A stretch of 59,224 bases of DNA, taken from assembly GCA_934597345.1 (NCBI GenBank), contig CAKTRJ010000012.1, positions 1 to 59,224 on the forward strand, written 5' to 3'. The position numbers and the translations under genes were made by a program. The notes under the pieces are model-generated. The model searched no databases and was not told the DNA's origin. It was given only the letters and a program-made list of their open reading frames with translations. This document shows, piece after piece, positions 25,401 through 34,987 of this stretch. The stretch comes from an uncultured Oscillospiraceae bacterium (lineage in GTDB: Bacteria > Bacillota > Clostridia > Oscillospirales > Oscillospiraceae). Each line of letters opens with the position of its first letter. Position 1 is the stretch's first letter.

Positions 25401-26042
25401 TTATTTTACATACTCCTTGGGATCGATCAGCGTGCCGTCCTTCTCCACGGAGAAGTGCAGGTGGGGGCCCATGCTGGCCTCGGCGGCGGCAGTGCCCACG
25501 TAGCCCACGATGTCACCGGCGGCCAGCTGCTGGCCCTGACTGATGGGAGGATTTTCCTGCAAACTGCTGTACTTGGTGACGTAGCCGCCGCTGTGGGTGA
25601 TGCACACGGTGGTGCCCATCAGCTCATCCTGGGTGACGGAGGTCACCTCGCCCGCGGCGGCGGTTTTCACCGCGTCACCCTCAGCCGCCTGAATGTCCAG
25701 CCCCTCATGGGTGCGCCAGTCGGCCATGGTCTCGTCATACAAAAGCTCCGACATGCTGAACACCGTCACCGTGGTGCCGTCCAGCGGAGACACTACCTGG
25801 GGCAGCAGCTGGGCCGCGGCCTCTACGGGCGGTTCTTCCTCCTCCGGCTCCTCCTGCGCGGGCAGGTCAGGCTTTACCGGCGTTACCACCGGGGGCTTCG
25901 CCTGGGTGACAGGCTGGTTGGAGGAGGCCTGCTGGGCAGGCGCTTCACGGTGCGTTACCAGATACCCCGTTACACCGGCGGCCACCACGCACAGCGCCAG
26001 CGCGATGTAAAGGGCGCGGCGGTGCTGTTTCATAAATTCCAT
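25401..26042 (-). CDS. M23-family peptidase-like protein, SpoIIQ-like
   Basis: A short basic N-terminus and one membrane helix (about residues 10-29) are followed by a Pro/Glu-rich spacer and a C-terminal LytM/M23 domain. The zinc ligands appear as HEGLD (H-x3-D) and HLHF, with GPHLHF closing the domain, so the metal site looks intact. The layout and size (213 aa) fit SpoIIQ, the forespore channel protein of sporulating Clostridia, but a generic wall peptidase cannot be excluded. ATG 26042 was chosen because AGGAG lies five bases upstream; an earlier in-frame GTG overlaps that site. Structured repeat copy A follows its stop. Confidence 0.8.
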   Translation of the reverse strand: MEFMKQHRRALYIALALCVVAAGVTGYLVTHREAPAQQASSNQPVTQAKPPVVTPVKPDLPAQEEPEEEEPPVEAAAQLLPQVVSPLDGTTVTVFSMSELLYDETMADWRTHEGLDIQAAEGDAVKTAAAGEVTSVTQDELMGTTVCITHSGGYVTKYSSLQENPPISQGQQLAAGDIVGYVGTAAAEASMGPHLHFSVEKDGTLIDPKEYVK

Positions 26043-26107
26043 AACTTCTCCTTTCACCGGAGGCGTCTCCGATGGCCGCCTGTTACGGCCGGCGGCCGGC
26101 CGGAATG

Positions 26108-26153
26108 AAAAAATGACCTCTGCCGCCTATTTTGGACGAACAAAGGTCATTTT
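26108..26153 (-). terminator. Probable terminator after gpsA
   Basis: On the minus strand AAAATGACCT and AGGTCATTTTTT pair around a 24-base, partly structured loop, about 35 bases after the gpsA stop. Confidence 0.6.
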
Positions 26154-26188
26154 ATACATTTTTACAGAATTTGGTGAAAGGAGTGCTT

Positions 26189-27151
26189 TCAGCTATCGAA
26201 TTCGCCCTTCAGGTCACGGCCCATCAGCATGCGGATGGCCTCGTGGGGATCGCCGTTTTCGTAGAGGATGTGATACACCGCCTGGCAGATGGGCAGCTCC
26301 ACGCCGTACTGCTTTCCCAGCTGCACCAGCGCCTTGACGGTATAGTAGCCCTCGGCCAGCTGGGTGTAGGGCTTGCCCTGCACGAAGCACTCACCGAACT
26401 GCCGGTTGTGGCTGTAAGGGGAGAACACCGTGGCCTCATAGTCGCCCAGATGGCACAGTCCGTAGGCGGACAGCTCGTTGCCGCCCATGGCCTTGATGAG
26501 ACGGGCCACCTCGCGGGTGCCGCGGCTCATCAGCGCGCCCTTCAGCGTCACCAGTCCCGCGCCGTCCAGAAAACCGGCGGCAATGCCCACCACGTTCTTG
26601 GCCGCCGCGCCCACCTCGTTGCCCAGCAGGTCGTTGCCGTAGTAGAAGCGGATCAGATCGCTGGAGAATTCCTTCACCAGCCGCTGCTTGACCTGCTGAT
26701 CCTCGCTGTCAATGACCATGCAGTTGGGTACGCCGCGGTAGAACTCCTGCACATGGCCCGGCCCCAGCCACACGGCGATGGCGTTGGAATCGTCCAGATA
26801 CTCCCGGGCCACCTGGCTCAGCCGCTCGCCGGTGCCGATCTCCAGACCCTTCATGCACAGCGTGAAGATCTTGTCCCGCGGCGTCATGGCCCGCAGCTCC
26901 TCCATCAGGCCCCGCAGGCTCTGGGAGCCGATGGAGATGATAATGACCTCTGCGTCCTTCACGCAGGAGAGGTCGGTGGACAGCGTGATGGATTCCGGCA
27001 GCGTCAGCAGGTCATTGCTGCGCGTTTCCAGAAACCGCTGCATCCGGGCGGAGCCGGAGCGGCCGTACAGCGTGACGTGATGACCGGTGCGGTCCAGATA
27101 CCATGTGATCAGCGAGCCCCAGCGCCCGCAGCCGATGACGGTGATATTCAT
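26189..27151 (-). CDS. gpsA: Glycerol-3-phosphate dehydrogenase [NAD(P)+]
   Basis: It reduces dihydroxyacetone phosphate to sn-glycerol 3-phosphate for phospholipid synthesis. The NAD fold starts ITVIGCGRWGSLITWYL, with the G-x-G-x-W-G pattern. Catalytic-region landmarks are VAVWLGPGHVQEF and GNDLLGNEVGAAAKNVVGIA (around residue 190, carrying the catalytic Lys and the KN pair), and GLCHLGDYEATVFSPYSHNR. The length of 320 aa is slightly short of the usual 330-340. GCGRWG stands in place of the common GAGSWG. AGGAGG lies ten bases before the ATG. It reads in the same direction as the glycolytic genes upstream but is separated from them by repeats. Confidence 0.92.
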   Translation of the reverse strand: MNITVIGCGRWGSLITWYLDRTGHHVTLYGRSGSARMQRFLETRSNDLLTLPESITLSTDLSCVKDAEVIIISIGSQSLRGLMEELRAMTPRDKIFTLCMKGLEIGTGERLSQVAREYLDDSNAIAVWLGPGHVQEFYRGVPNCMVIDSEDQQVKQRLVKEFSSDLIRFYYGNDLLGNEVGAAAKNVVGIAAGFLDGAGLVTLKGALMSRGTREVARLIKAMGGNELSAYGLCHLGDYEATVFSPYSHNRQFGECFVQGKPYTQLAEGYYTVKALVQLGKQYGVELPICQAVYHILYENGDPHEAIRMLMGRDLKGEFDS

Positions 27152-27203
27152 GTATGTGGTTCCTCCTGAGTTGAGGGAATGATGAAATGGTGTTGTGGTA
27201 TAT

Positions 27204-27233
27204 TGAGGGGCGGACAGAGTCGTCCGCCCCTAC
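27204..27233. repeat. Short palindromic element, copy 2
   Basis: GGGGCGGAC and GTCCGCCCC pair around AGAGTC (core 27207-27230). This core is the exact reverse complement of 5829-5852. It abuts structured repeat copy B. Confidence 0.7.
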
Positions 27234-27237
27234 AAAA

Positions 27238-27397
27238 GCCTCGAAGAGTTCGCGGCGCGGACGCCGCGAAAAAATGCAATCATTTTTCTGACGACATGTG
27301 CGTCAGAAAAATTCTTCTCGGCCGCAAGTGTGTCCGAAGGACGCGCGCGGTCGGCCGCAAACCTTTTGGCAGAAAAGTCGCAAGACTTTTCGCCAGT
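27238..27397. repeat. Dispersed structured repeat, copy B
   Basis: This matches copy A (25239-25398). Stem 1 is TTCGCGGCG/CGCCGCGAA and stem 4 is GAAAAGTC/GACTTTTC, both different in sequence from copy A but fully paired. The central part, from ATCATTTTTCTGACG to GGACGCGCGC, is almost unchanged. It ends at the gpmI stop codon, so both copies sit directly 3' of a minus-strand gene. Confidence 0.75.
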
Positions 27398-28908
27398 TAT
27401 CTTACGATCAGCGTCCGTCCATCCATCTCCGGCGGGCAGGCCAGACCCAGCACGTCCAGAATGGTGGGGGCGATGTCGGCCAGACGGCCGGTGCGCAGCT
27501 CGCTGCCAGCGCCGCACAGGATGAAGGGCACCAGATTGGTGGTGTGGGCGGTCATGGGGCTGCCGTCGGGCTGCTTCATATCCTCGGCGTTGCCGTGGTC
27601 GGCGGTGATCATGGCGATGCCGCCCATTTTCACCGTGGCATCCACAACCTTGCCCACACAGGTGTCCACGGTCTCTACCGCCTTGATGGCGGCCTCCAGC
27701 ACGCCGGTGTGGCCCACCATGTCGCAGTTGGCGAAGTTCAGGATGATCACGTCATACGCGCCGGACTCGATGCGCTCCACGCACTTGTCGCACACCTCAA
27801 AGGCGCTCATTTCCGGCTGGAGGTCGTAGGTGGCCACCTTGGGGGAGGGCACCAGCACCCGATCCTCGCCGGGGTACTGCTTTTCTACGCCGCCGTTGAA
27901 GAAGAAGGTGACGTGGGCGTACTTCTCCGTCTCGGCAATGCGCAGCTGGGTCATGCCCATGCTGCTGAGGTACTCGCCCAGACCGTTCTTCACCGCCACA
28001 CGGGGCCATGCCACCAGCACATTGGGCATGGAGGCGTCATACTCGGTGTTGCACACATAGGTGGTGGGGAAGAACTCCCGCTGGAAGCCGTCAAAATCGG
28101 GATCCACAATGGCGCGGGTGATCTCACGGGCGCGGTCGGGACGGTAGTTGAAGAAGATGACGCTGTCGTTGTCACCGATGGTACCCTCCTTGTCGCAAAC
28201 TACAGGCTCCACGAACTCGTCGGTGACGCCATTGGCGTAGGACTTGGCCACGGCGTCCACGGGATCGGGGTTCTGCACGCCCTCACCGTAGACCATGGCG
28301 TCATAAGCCATCTGCACGCGCTCCCAGCGCTTGTCGCGGTCCATGGCGTAGTAGCGGCCCATCACCGTGGCGATCTTGCCCACGCCGAGCTGGGCGCACT
28401 TATCCTGCAGCTCCTGCACGAAGCCCTTGCCGCTGGTGGGGGACACGTCCCGCCCGTCCAGGAAGCAGTGGACATACACCTTGGTCAGGCCCTTGTCCTT
28501 GGCCATTTGCAGCAGGGCGAAAAGGTGGTCGATGTGGGAGTGTACGCCGCCATCGGACAGCAGGCCGTACAGGTGCAGGCTGCTGTCGTTTTTCAGGCAG
28601 TCGTCCATGGCCTTGTTGTAGGCCTCGTTCTTGAAAAAGCTGCCGTCCTCGATGGCGCGGCTGATGCGGGGCAGATCCTGGAACACCACGCGGCCTCCGC
28701 CGATGTTGGTGTGGCCCACCTCGCTGTTGCCCATCTGCCCGGCGGGCAGACCCACGTCCAGTCCGCTGGCGGACAGGGTGGTGTGGGCGTATTCCTTGAA
28801 CAGCCGGTCAAGCACCGGCGTGTTGGCCAGCGTTACGGCGTTGTCGTCGCTGGCGGGAGCCAGGCCGAAACCGTCCATGATGATCAGCGTAGTCGGTGTC
28901 TTGTTCAT
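27397..28908 (-). CDS. gpmI: 2,3-bisphosphoglycerate-independent phosphoglycerate mutase
   Basis: This Mn2+-dependent enzyme interconverts 3- and 2-phosphoglycerate in glycolysis. The alkaline-phosphatase-like motif LIIMDGFGLAP holds the first metal Asp. The catalytic serine is in AGQMGNSEVGHTNIGGGR (near residue 62), and HCFLDGRDVSPTSG and the C-terminal metal sites ITADHGNAEDM and CDMVGHTGV are present. The length of 503 aa is typical. AAAGGAAGG lies before the ATG. It is the last gene of the trmL-pgk-tpiA-gpmI operon, 27 bases after tpiA. Activity depends on Mn2+, and a Mn2+ riboswitch controls an exporter elsewhere in the window. Confidence 0.97.
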   Translation of the reverse strand: MNKTPTTLIIMDGFGLAPASDDNAVTLANTPVLDRLFKEYAHTTLSASGLDVGLPAGQMGNSEVGHTNIGGGRVVFQDLPRISRAIEDGSFFKNEAYNKAMDDCLKNDSSLHLYGLLSDGGVHSHIDHLFALLQMAKDKGLTKVYVHCFLDGRDVSPTSGKGFVQELQDKCAQLGVGKIATVMGRYYAMDRDKRWERVQMAYDAMVYGEGVQNPDPVDAVAKSYANGVTDEFVEPVVCDKEGTIGDNDSVIFFNYRPDRAREITRAIVDPDFDGFQREFFPTTYVCNTEYDASMPNVLVAWPRVAVKNGLGEYLSSMGMTQLRIAETEKYAHVTFFFNGGVEKQYPGEDRVLVPSPKVATYDLQPEMSAFEVCDKCVERIESGAYDVIILNFANCDMVGHTGVLEAAIKAVETVDTCVGKVVDATVKMGGIAMITADHGNAEDMKQPDGSPMTAHTTNLVPFILCGAGSELRTGRLADIAPTILDVLGLACPPEMDGRTLIVR

Positions 28909-28935
28909 GACAGAACCTTCCTTTCTCGCGGTATG

Positions 28936-29709
<774 letters not shown>

Positions 29710-29763
29710 GTTTTTTCTAAGCTCCTCTAAATTTATATTCAATGATCGTAAAGGTTGCGATTT

Positions 29764-29840
29764 TTATTTATCTAAAAGGCATGCCACACCGGGCAGCTCC
29801 AGACCCTCCAGGAATTCCAGAGACGCGCCGCCGCCGGTGG
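29764..29840 (-). pseudogene. Detached duplicate of the pgk 3' end
   Basis: Bases 29777-29840 are identical to 29977-30040 inside pgk (64 of 64), exactly 200 bases apart. The copy keeps the pgk frame down to the stop and encodes the same final residues (GVACLLDK), but the last four sense codons differ. The copy reads CTT TTA GAT AAA TAA where pgk reads CTG CTG GAT AAG TAA. No start codon or ribosome site serves it. It is a partial duplication or the displaced end left by an insertion. Confidence 0.85.
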
Positions 29841-29963
29841 GAGATCGCCGCTGCACCGCCGGTGGCGGATAAAGCAAGGCGATCTCGAGGAAGTGCCCCG
29901 CCTGACGGACACGATAGTGGCCGGGAGGCGGATGGCACGACGGTCGCGGAACCGGCGGATAAC
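29841..29963. other. 123-bp spacer between the pgk stop and its duplicated tail
   Basis: There is no gene here. GAGATCGCC (29841-29849) and GGCGATCTC (29878-29886) form an outer stem enclosing CCGCC-GGT-GGCGG. The rest is GC-rich and unstructured to my eye. It is flanked by the 64-bp direct repeats on both sides. Confidence 0.6.
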
Positions 29964-31157
29964 TTACTTATCCAGCAGGCATGCCACACCGGGCAGCTCC
30001 AGACCCTCCAGGAATTCCAGAGACGCGCCGCCGCCGGTGGAGATGTGGGTGATCTTGTCGGCAAAGCCCATCTGCTCCACGGCCGCCGCGCTGTCGCCGC
30101 CGCCCACGATGGTGACAGCGCCGCTGTCGGCCAGGGCCTGGGCCATGGCACGGGTGCCGGCGGCAAAATTCTCGAACTCAAACACGCCCATGGGGCCGTT
30201 CCACACCACGGTGCCCGCGCCCTTCACAGCGTCGCAGAAGACCTTGGTGGTGGCGGGGCCGATGTCCATGCCCTCATAGTCGACGGGAATGTCCATGGTG
30301 CTGACCACCATGCGGTTGGCGTCGTTGGAGAAGCTGTCGGCGGCCACGGTGTCGGTGGGCAGCAGCAGCTTCACGCCGTTCTTTCTGGCCTTTTCGATCA
30401 TCTCCAGCGCATAGTCCAGCTTGTCATTCTCACACAGGCTCTTGCCGATCTCGCCGCCCTGGGCCTTGGCAAAGGTGTAGGCCATGCCGCCGCCGATGAT
30501 GATGGTGTCGGCCTTATCCAGCAGATTGCGGATCACGCCCAGTTTGTCGCTGATCTTGGCGCCGCCCAGCACCGCCACGAAGGGCCGCTTTGGATCGTCC
30601 AGCGCCTTGCCCATGATCTCCAGCTCCTTGGCCACCAGCAGGCCGGACACGGCGGGCAGGAAGGCCGCCACACCGGCGGTGGAGGCGTGGGCGCGGTGCA
30701 CGGTGCCGAAGGCATCGGACACATACAGCTCCGCCATGGAGGCCAGCTCCTTGGAGAAGGAGGGATCGTTCTTCTCCTCGCGGATGTCGAAGCGCAGGTT
30801 CTCCAGCAGCATGATCTCGCCGCCCTTCAGGGCCGCGGCCTTGGTCTTGGCGTCCTCGCCCACGATATCCCTGGCGAAAATGACCTCCTGGCCCAGCAGT
30901 TCACTGAGACGTTTTGCCACGGGGGCAAGGCTCAGCTTTTCCTTCCACTCGCCCTTGGGCTTGCCTAGATGGGAGCAGGCGATGACCGCCGCGCCCTTGT
31001 CCAGCAGATAGCGGATGGTGGGCAGCGCCGCCACGATGCGCTTGTCACTGGTGATCTCGCCGGTGGCCTTGTCCTGAGGCACGTTGAAGTCGCAGCGCAG
31101 CAGGATCTTCTTGCCCGCCACGTCCACGTCCATGATGGTTTTCTTGTTGTAGTTCAT
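29964..31157 (-). CDS. pgk: Phosphoglycerate kinase
   Basis: It transfers phosphate from 1,3-bisphosphoglycerate to ADP. The N-terminal domain has [12 protein letters not shown] and [23 protein letters not shown], the substrate-binding Arg/His region. [16 protein letters not shown] and the C-terminal [15 protein letters not shown] to [14 protein letters not shown] complete the nucleotide side. The length of 397 aa is normal. AAAGGAG lies before the ATG. trmL lies 28 bases upstream, tpiA downstream. Its last 64 bases before the final codons are duplicated 200 bases further on. Confidence 0.97.
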   Translation of the reverse strand: MNYNKKTIMDVDVAGKKILLRCDFNVPQDKATGEITSDKRIVAALPTIRYLLDKGAAVIACSHLGKPKGEWKEKLSLAPVAKRLSELLGQEVIFARDIVGEDAKTKAAALKGGEIMLLENLRFDIREEKNDPSFSKELASMAELYVSDAFGTVHRAHASTAGVAAFLPAVSGLLVAKELEIMGKALDDPKRPFVAVLGGAKISDKLGVIRNLLDKADTIIIGGGMAYTFAKAQGGEIGKSLCENDKLDYALEMIEKARKNGVKLLLPTDTVAADSFSNDANRMVVSTMDIPVDYEGMDIGPATTKVFCDAVKGAGTVVWNGPMGVFEFENFAAGTRAMAQALADSGAVTIVGGGDSAAAVEQMGFADKITHISTGGGASLEFLEGLELPGVACLLDK

Positions 31158-31185
31158 CGTTCACGTCTCCTTTACAAGCGTGTTG

Positions 31186-31677
31186 TTATCGTTCCGCCAT
31201 CTCGCCCATGCCCGTCAGGCCGGGAAAGCCGTTCTGACGCAGCGCCTCATAGGTGAGGATGGCAACAGAATTACTGAGGTTCAGGCTGCGGGCGTCGCTG
31301 CGCATGGGCAGCCGGATGCACCGGTCATAGTGGGCCATGCGGAAGTCCTCCGGCAGTCCCGCCGTCTCCTTGCCGAAGAACAGCCAGCAGTCGGGAGAGA
31401 ACCGGGCCCCGGTATAGTCCTGCGGGGCTTTGGTGGTGGCCAGCCACAGATCGGCCAGCGCCTCGGGATGACGGCGGAAGAGATCGTCCAGCCCGTCATA
31501 GTCCCGCACCTCCACCAGATGCCAGTAGTCCAGCCCGGCCCGCTTCACGGCCCGGTCGGAAATATCGAAGCCCAGCGGGCGGACCAGATGCAGACGGCTG
31601 CCGGTGGCGGCGCAGGTGCGGGCGATGTTGCCGCAGTTCTGTGGGATCTCCGGTTCCACCAAAACGATGTTCAGCAT
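31186..31677 (-). CDS. trmL: tRNA (cytidine/uridine-34-2'-O)-methyltransferase
   Basis: This SPOUT-family enzyme methylates the wobble ribose of certain tRNA-Leu species. The first motif is LNIVLVEPEIPQNCGNIART, and the knotted C-terminal region has LFFGKETAGLPED and the closing LPMRSDARSLNLSNSVAILTYEA stretch. ATG 31677 follows GAGGTGGG and gives the usual 163-residue protein; a longer frame from 31725 is not needed. It is the first gene of an operon with pgk, tpiA and gpmI, a slightly odd partner for glycolysis. A promoter lies at 31714-31742. Confidence 0.95.
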   Translation of the reverse strand: MLNIVLVEPEIPQNCGNIARTCAATGSRLHLVRPLGFDISDRAVKRAGLDYWHLVEVRDYDGLDDLFRRHPEALADLWLATTKAPQDYTGARFSPDCWLFFGKETAGLPEDFRMAHYDRCIRLPMRSDARSLNLSNSVAILTYEALRQNGFPGLTGMGEMAER

Positions 31678-31713
31678 ATGAATCCCACCTCGCATGTTCA
31701 AAAAACCTTGCCT

Positions 31714-31742
31714 AGTATAAAACAATTCTTTCTGAAATTCAA
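31714..31742 (-). promoter_or_regulatory. Promoter of trmL-pgk-tpiA-gpmI
   Basis: On the minus strand, TTGAAT (31742-31737), 17 bases, TATACT (31719-31714), with the start about 30 bases before the trmL ATG. Confidence 0.75.
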
Positions 31743-31888
31743 CATCAAAATTGTTAAAAAGGACGTTTTTCTCATTAAAATATTCGTTTTGAACGTCGAT
31801 TTCTCGGGAAAACAGGGAATTCGTGCTTTTCCGCCATTTTTACCCATAACGGGCAAAAAATCTTGGTGGATTTTCTGCGTGAAAAGAC

Positions 31889-31916
31889 TGGATTTTCCCG
31901 CAGAATATGTTATACT
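31889..31916 (+). promoter_or_regulatory. Probable glmU-prs promoter
   Basis: TATACT at 31911-31916 with a poor -35 (TGGATT, 16-base spacer). The intergenic stretch 31743-31888 is AT-rich; apart from an imperfect inverted repeat (GATTTTCTGCG and CGCAGAATA) I see nothing else in it. Confidence 0.5.
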
Positions 31917-31973
31917 ATCCATTAGAAGAAATGCTAGAAGCGTGCTGGCGCTCTTTTCAGGGGGTGTTTTCCA

Positions 31974-33125
31974 ATGGATCACAATCTGGCGATCATTGAT
32001 CTTCGCGCCGGCGGTGCCGGCGCTGATACCGCTATCAAACCGCTGATGCTGCATACAATACTCTTTTGCCCCGTTGTCCGGTGGGTATGTCAGGAGTTAT
32101 TGCCCTGCGGCGTCGGGCGGTTTTTTGTTGTCTGTGACGAAAATTGGCGGGAGGAAGCCGCTGAGACCCTGAAAGAGATCCCCGGCGTGACCTTCTACGG
32201 CACCGCGGAGGAAGCACTGGATGCCGCCGGGGGAGATGTGATCGTGGTTCCCGGAGCGGTGGTGCCGGTGTGGGGCCAGGAAAACCGCGCTGTCTATACC
32301 GCTGACGCGGACGTGCTGCGTGTCCGTCTGGCGGAGGACCTGACGCTGGACGACTGCCCGGCAGAGGCCGGAAGTGTCCGCCAGCTGTGGCAGAGCCCGG
32401 ATTGCGCACCGTCCTTTCTGCCGGTGACCGACGCCGCCCGATTGCAGGCGGCCATGCCCGCCGCACGGGAACTGCTGATGCGGCGGCTGGCCGTGAACGG
32501 CGTTACCGTCATCGACCCCGATAATACCTATGTGGACCCCCGCTGCGCCGTGGCACCGGGCGTGACGCTGCTGCCGGGTACGATCCTGCGGGGCTGTACC
32601 GTTATCGGCAGAGACTGTGAGATCGGCCCCAATGCCATGATCCGTGACTGTGTGGTGGGCGAGGATACCACCGTCAACGCCAGCCAGCTGAACGAGAGCA
32701 TCATCGGCAGCCACACCACCGTGGGGCCCTTCGCCTATGTGCGGCCCGGCTGCACCGTGGGCGACCACTGCCGTATCGGTGATTTCGTGGAGCTGAAGAA
32801 TTCCAAGCTGGACGAGGGTACCAAGGTCAGCCACCTTACCTATGTGGGCGACAGCGACATCGGCAAGCGGGTCAACTTCGGCTGCGGCACCGTCACCACC
32901 AACTATAACGGCTTGCATAAGTTCCGCTGCACCGTGGGGGACGATGTGTTCCTGGGCTGCAACACCAACCTGATCGCTCCCGTCACCATCGGGGACGGGG
33001 CGTACACCGCCGCGGGCTCCACCATCGACAAGGATGTGCCCGCCGGTGCGCTGGCTGTGGCCCGCGCACGGCAGGAGAACAAGCCCGGCTGGGCCGCCCG
33101 GTTCTTCAAGAACAAGAAAAAGTAA
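31974..33125 (+). CDS. glmU: GlmU-like protein with intact acetyltransferase domain and degenerate uridyltransferase domain
   Basis: Bifunctional GlmU (about 450 aa) acetylates glucosamine-1-P and then makes UDP-GlcNAc. Here only 383 aa are present. The C-terminal left-handed beta helix (residues about 185-365) is complete, with FVELKNSKLDEGTKVSHLTYVGDSDIG (catalytic His in SHLTY) and FGCGTVTTNYNG. The N-terminal part is about 170 residues instead of 229. Where LAAGKGTRM...PK is expected it reads IIDLRAGGAGADTAIKPLML, so the conserved Gly-Thr-Arg-Met loop is lost. Uridyltransferase activity is doubtful. The gene order glmU-prs-pth-mfd matches other Firmicutes, which supports orthology. Confidence 0.82.
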   Translation: MDHNLAIIDLRAGGAGADTAIKPLMLHTILFCPVVRWVCQELLPCGVGRFFVVCDENWREEAAETLKEIPGVTFYGTAEEALDAAGGDVIVVPGAVVPVWGQENRAVYTADADVLRVRLAEDLTLDDCPAEAGSVRQLWQSPDCAPSFLPVTDAARLQAAMPAARELLMRRLAVNGVTVIDPDNTYVDPRCAVAPGVTLLPGTILRGCTVIGRDCEIGPNAMIRDCVVGEDTTVNASQLNESIIGSHTTVGPFAYVRPGCTVGDHCRIGDFVELKNSKLDEGTKVSHLTYVGDSDIGKRVNFGCGTVTTNYNGLHKFRCTVGDDVFLGCNTNLIAPVTIGDGAYTAAGSTIDKDVPAGALAVARARQENKPGWAARFFKNKKK

Positions 33126-33167
33126 AAATTTACATAAAAAATAAACAGAAAGAGAGGATGTTTTACC

Positions 33168-34127
<960 letters not shown>

Positions 34128-34135
34128 GAATTCGC

Positions 34136-34190
34136 TTTTCAAACCGAAAAAACCGTGCTATAATAGGGGAACTGCGCATCGCAGTTCCCC
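34136..34190 (+). promoter_or_regulatory. pth-mfd promoter with 5' hairpin
   Basis: TTTTCA (34136-34141), 17 bases, TATAAT (34159-34164). Immediately downstream GGGGAACTGC and GCAGTTCCCC form a perfect hairpin (34166-34190) at the very 5' end of the transcript. This is either a stabilising leader hairpin or the terminator of prs read together with the promoter. Confidence 0.65.
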
Positions 34191-34235
34191 TATTCTTCAC
34201 GGGGGAGCATACTGTATACAAGGGAGGGACGCGCC

Positions 34236-34832
34236 TTGTTTTTCAATCGCAACCAGAGCGGCGGCGTCAACTGGATACTGGTGGGGCTGGGCAATCCCGG
34301 CAAGCAGTACGAGAGCACCCGCCACAACATGGGCTGGCTGGCGCTGGACAGCCTGATGGAACAGGAAAAATTCACCCTGCCCAAGCTGCGCTTCAAGGCG
34401 TGGACGGGTATTTTTGAGAAGGACGGCAATAAAATACTGGTGATGAAGCCCCAGACCTATATGAACCTCTCCGGCGAATCGGTGGGGGAGGCCGCCCGGT
34501 TCTATAAAGTCCCGGCGGATCATGTGGTGGTGATCTCCGACGATGTGTCGTTGCCGGTGGGCAAGCTGCGCATCCGCAAGGGCGGCAGCGCCGGCGGCCA
34601 TAACGGCCTGAAGAACATCATCGCCCATCTGGGCACCGATCAGTTCCCACGCATCAAGGTGGGGGTGGGCATGCCGGAGCATCCGGATCACGAGATGATC
34701 GACTGGGTCATCGGCAAGCCCAAGGGCGACGAGGCCAAGCTGCTGCGCGAAACGCTGGACCGTGCCGCCAACGCGGCCCTGTGCCTGATGAAGGAAGGCC
34801 CCGACAAGGCCATGAACAAGTTCAACGGGTAA
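34236..34832 (+). CDS. pth: Peptidyl-tRNA hydrolase
   Basis: It releases stalled peptidyl-tRNA in the cytoplasm. VGLGNPGKQYESTRHNMGW carries the catalytic His, with KPQTYMNLSGESVGE, ISDDVSLPVGKLRIRKGGSA and GGHNGLKNIIAHLGTDQFPR following, all diagnostic. The start appears to be TTG 34236, with AGGGAGGG upstream; no in-frame ATG would preserve the GLGNPG motif. The length of 198 aa is normal with a short N-terminal extension. It belongs to the prs-pth-mfd neighbourhood. Confidence 0.94.
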   Translation: MFFNRNQSGGVNWILVGLGNPGKQYESTRHNMGWLALDSLMEQEKFTLPKLRFKAWTGIFEKDGNKILVMKPQTYMNLSGESVGEAARFYKVPADHVVVISDDVSLPVGKLRIRKGGSAGGHNGLKNIIAHLGTDQFPRIKVGVGMPEHPDHEMIDWVIGKPKGDEAKLLRETLDRAANAALCLMKEGPDKAMNKFNG

Positions 34833-34857
34833 ATAGTGCGAAGCAACGTATCACATT

Positions 34858-34940
34858 GTAGGGGTCGATGCCCACATCGACCCGCTCGGTAAGCTATTGC
34901 AGCACGTCATTCGCGGGCCGATGTGGGCATCGGCCCCTAC
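34858..34940. repeat. Palindromic intergenic repeat between pth and mfd
   Basis: The arms at about 34858-34883 and 34915-34940 (beginning GTAGGGG and ending CCCCTAC) are inverted copies differing at two positions over 26 bases. Each arm is a hairpin by itself (GGGTCGATG-CCCA-CATCGACCC). It is MITE-like and non-coding. Confidence 0.65.
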
Positions 34941-34987
34941 GAAATCATAGACGCGGATGCGCCAGCTATCAAGAAAGGAGGGGAGAT

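Noticed and set aside
31186..31725. Longer trmL frame starting at 31725
   Set aside because: The extra 16 residues lack a ribosome site and would overlap the promoter -10 box at 31714-31719.
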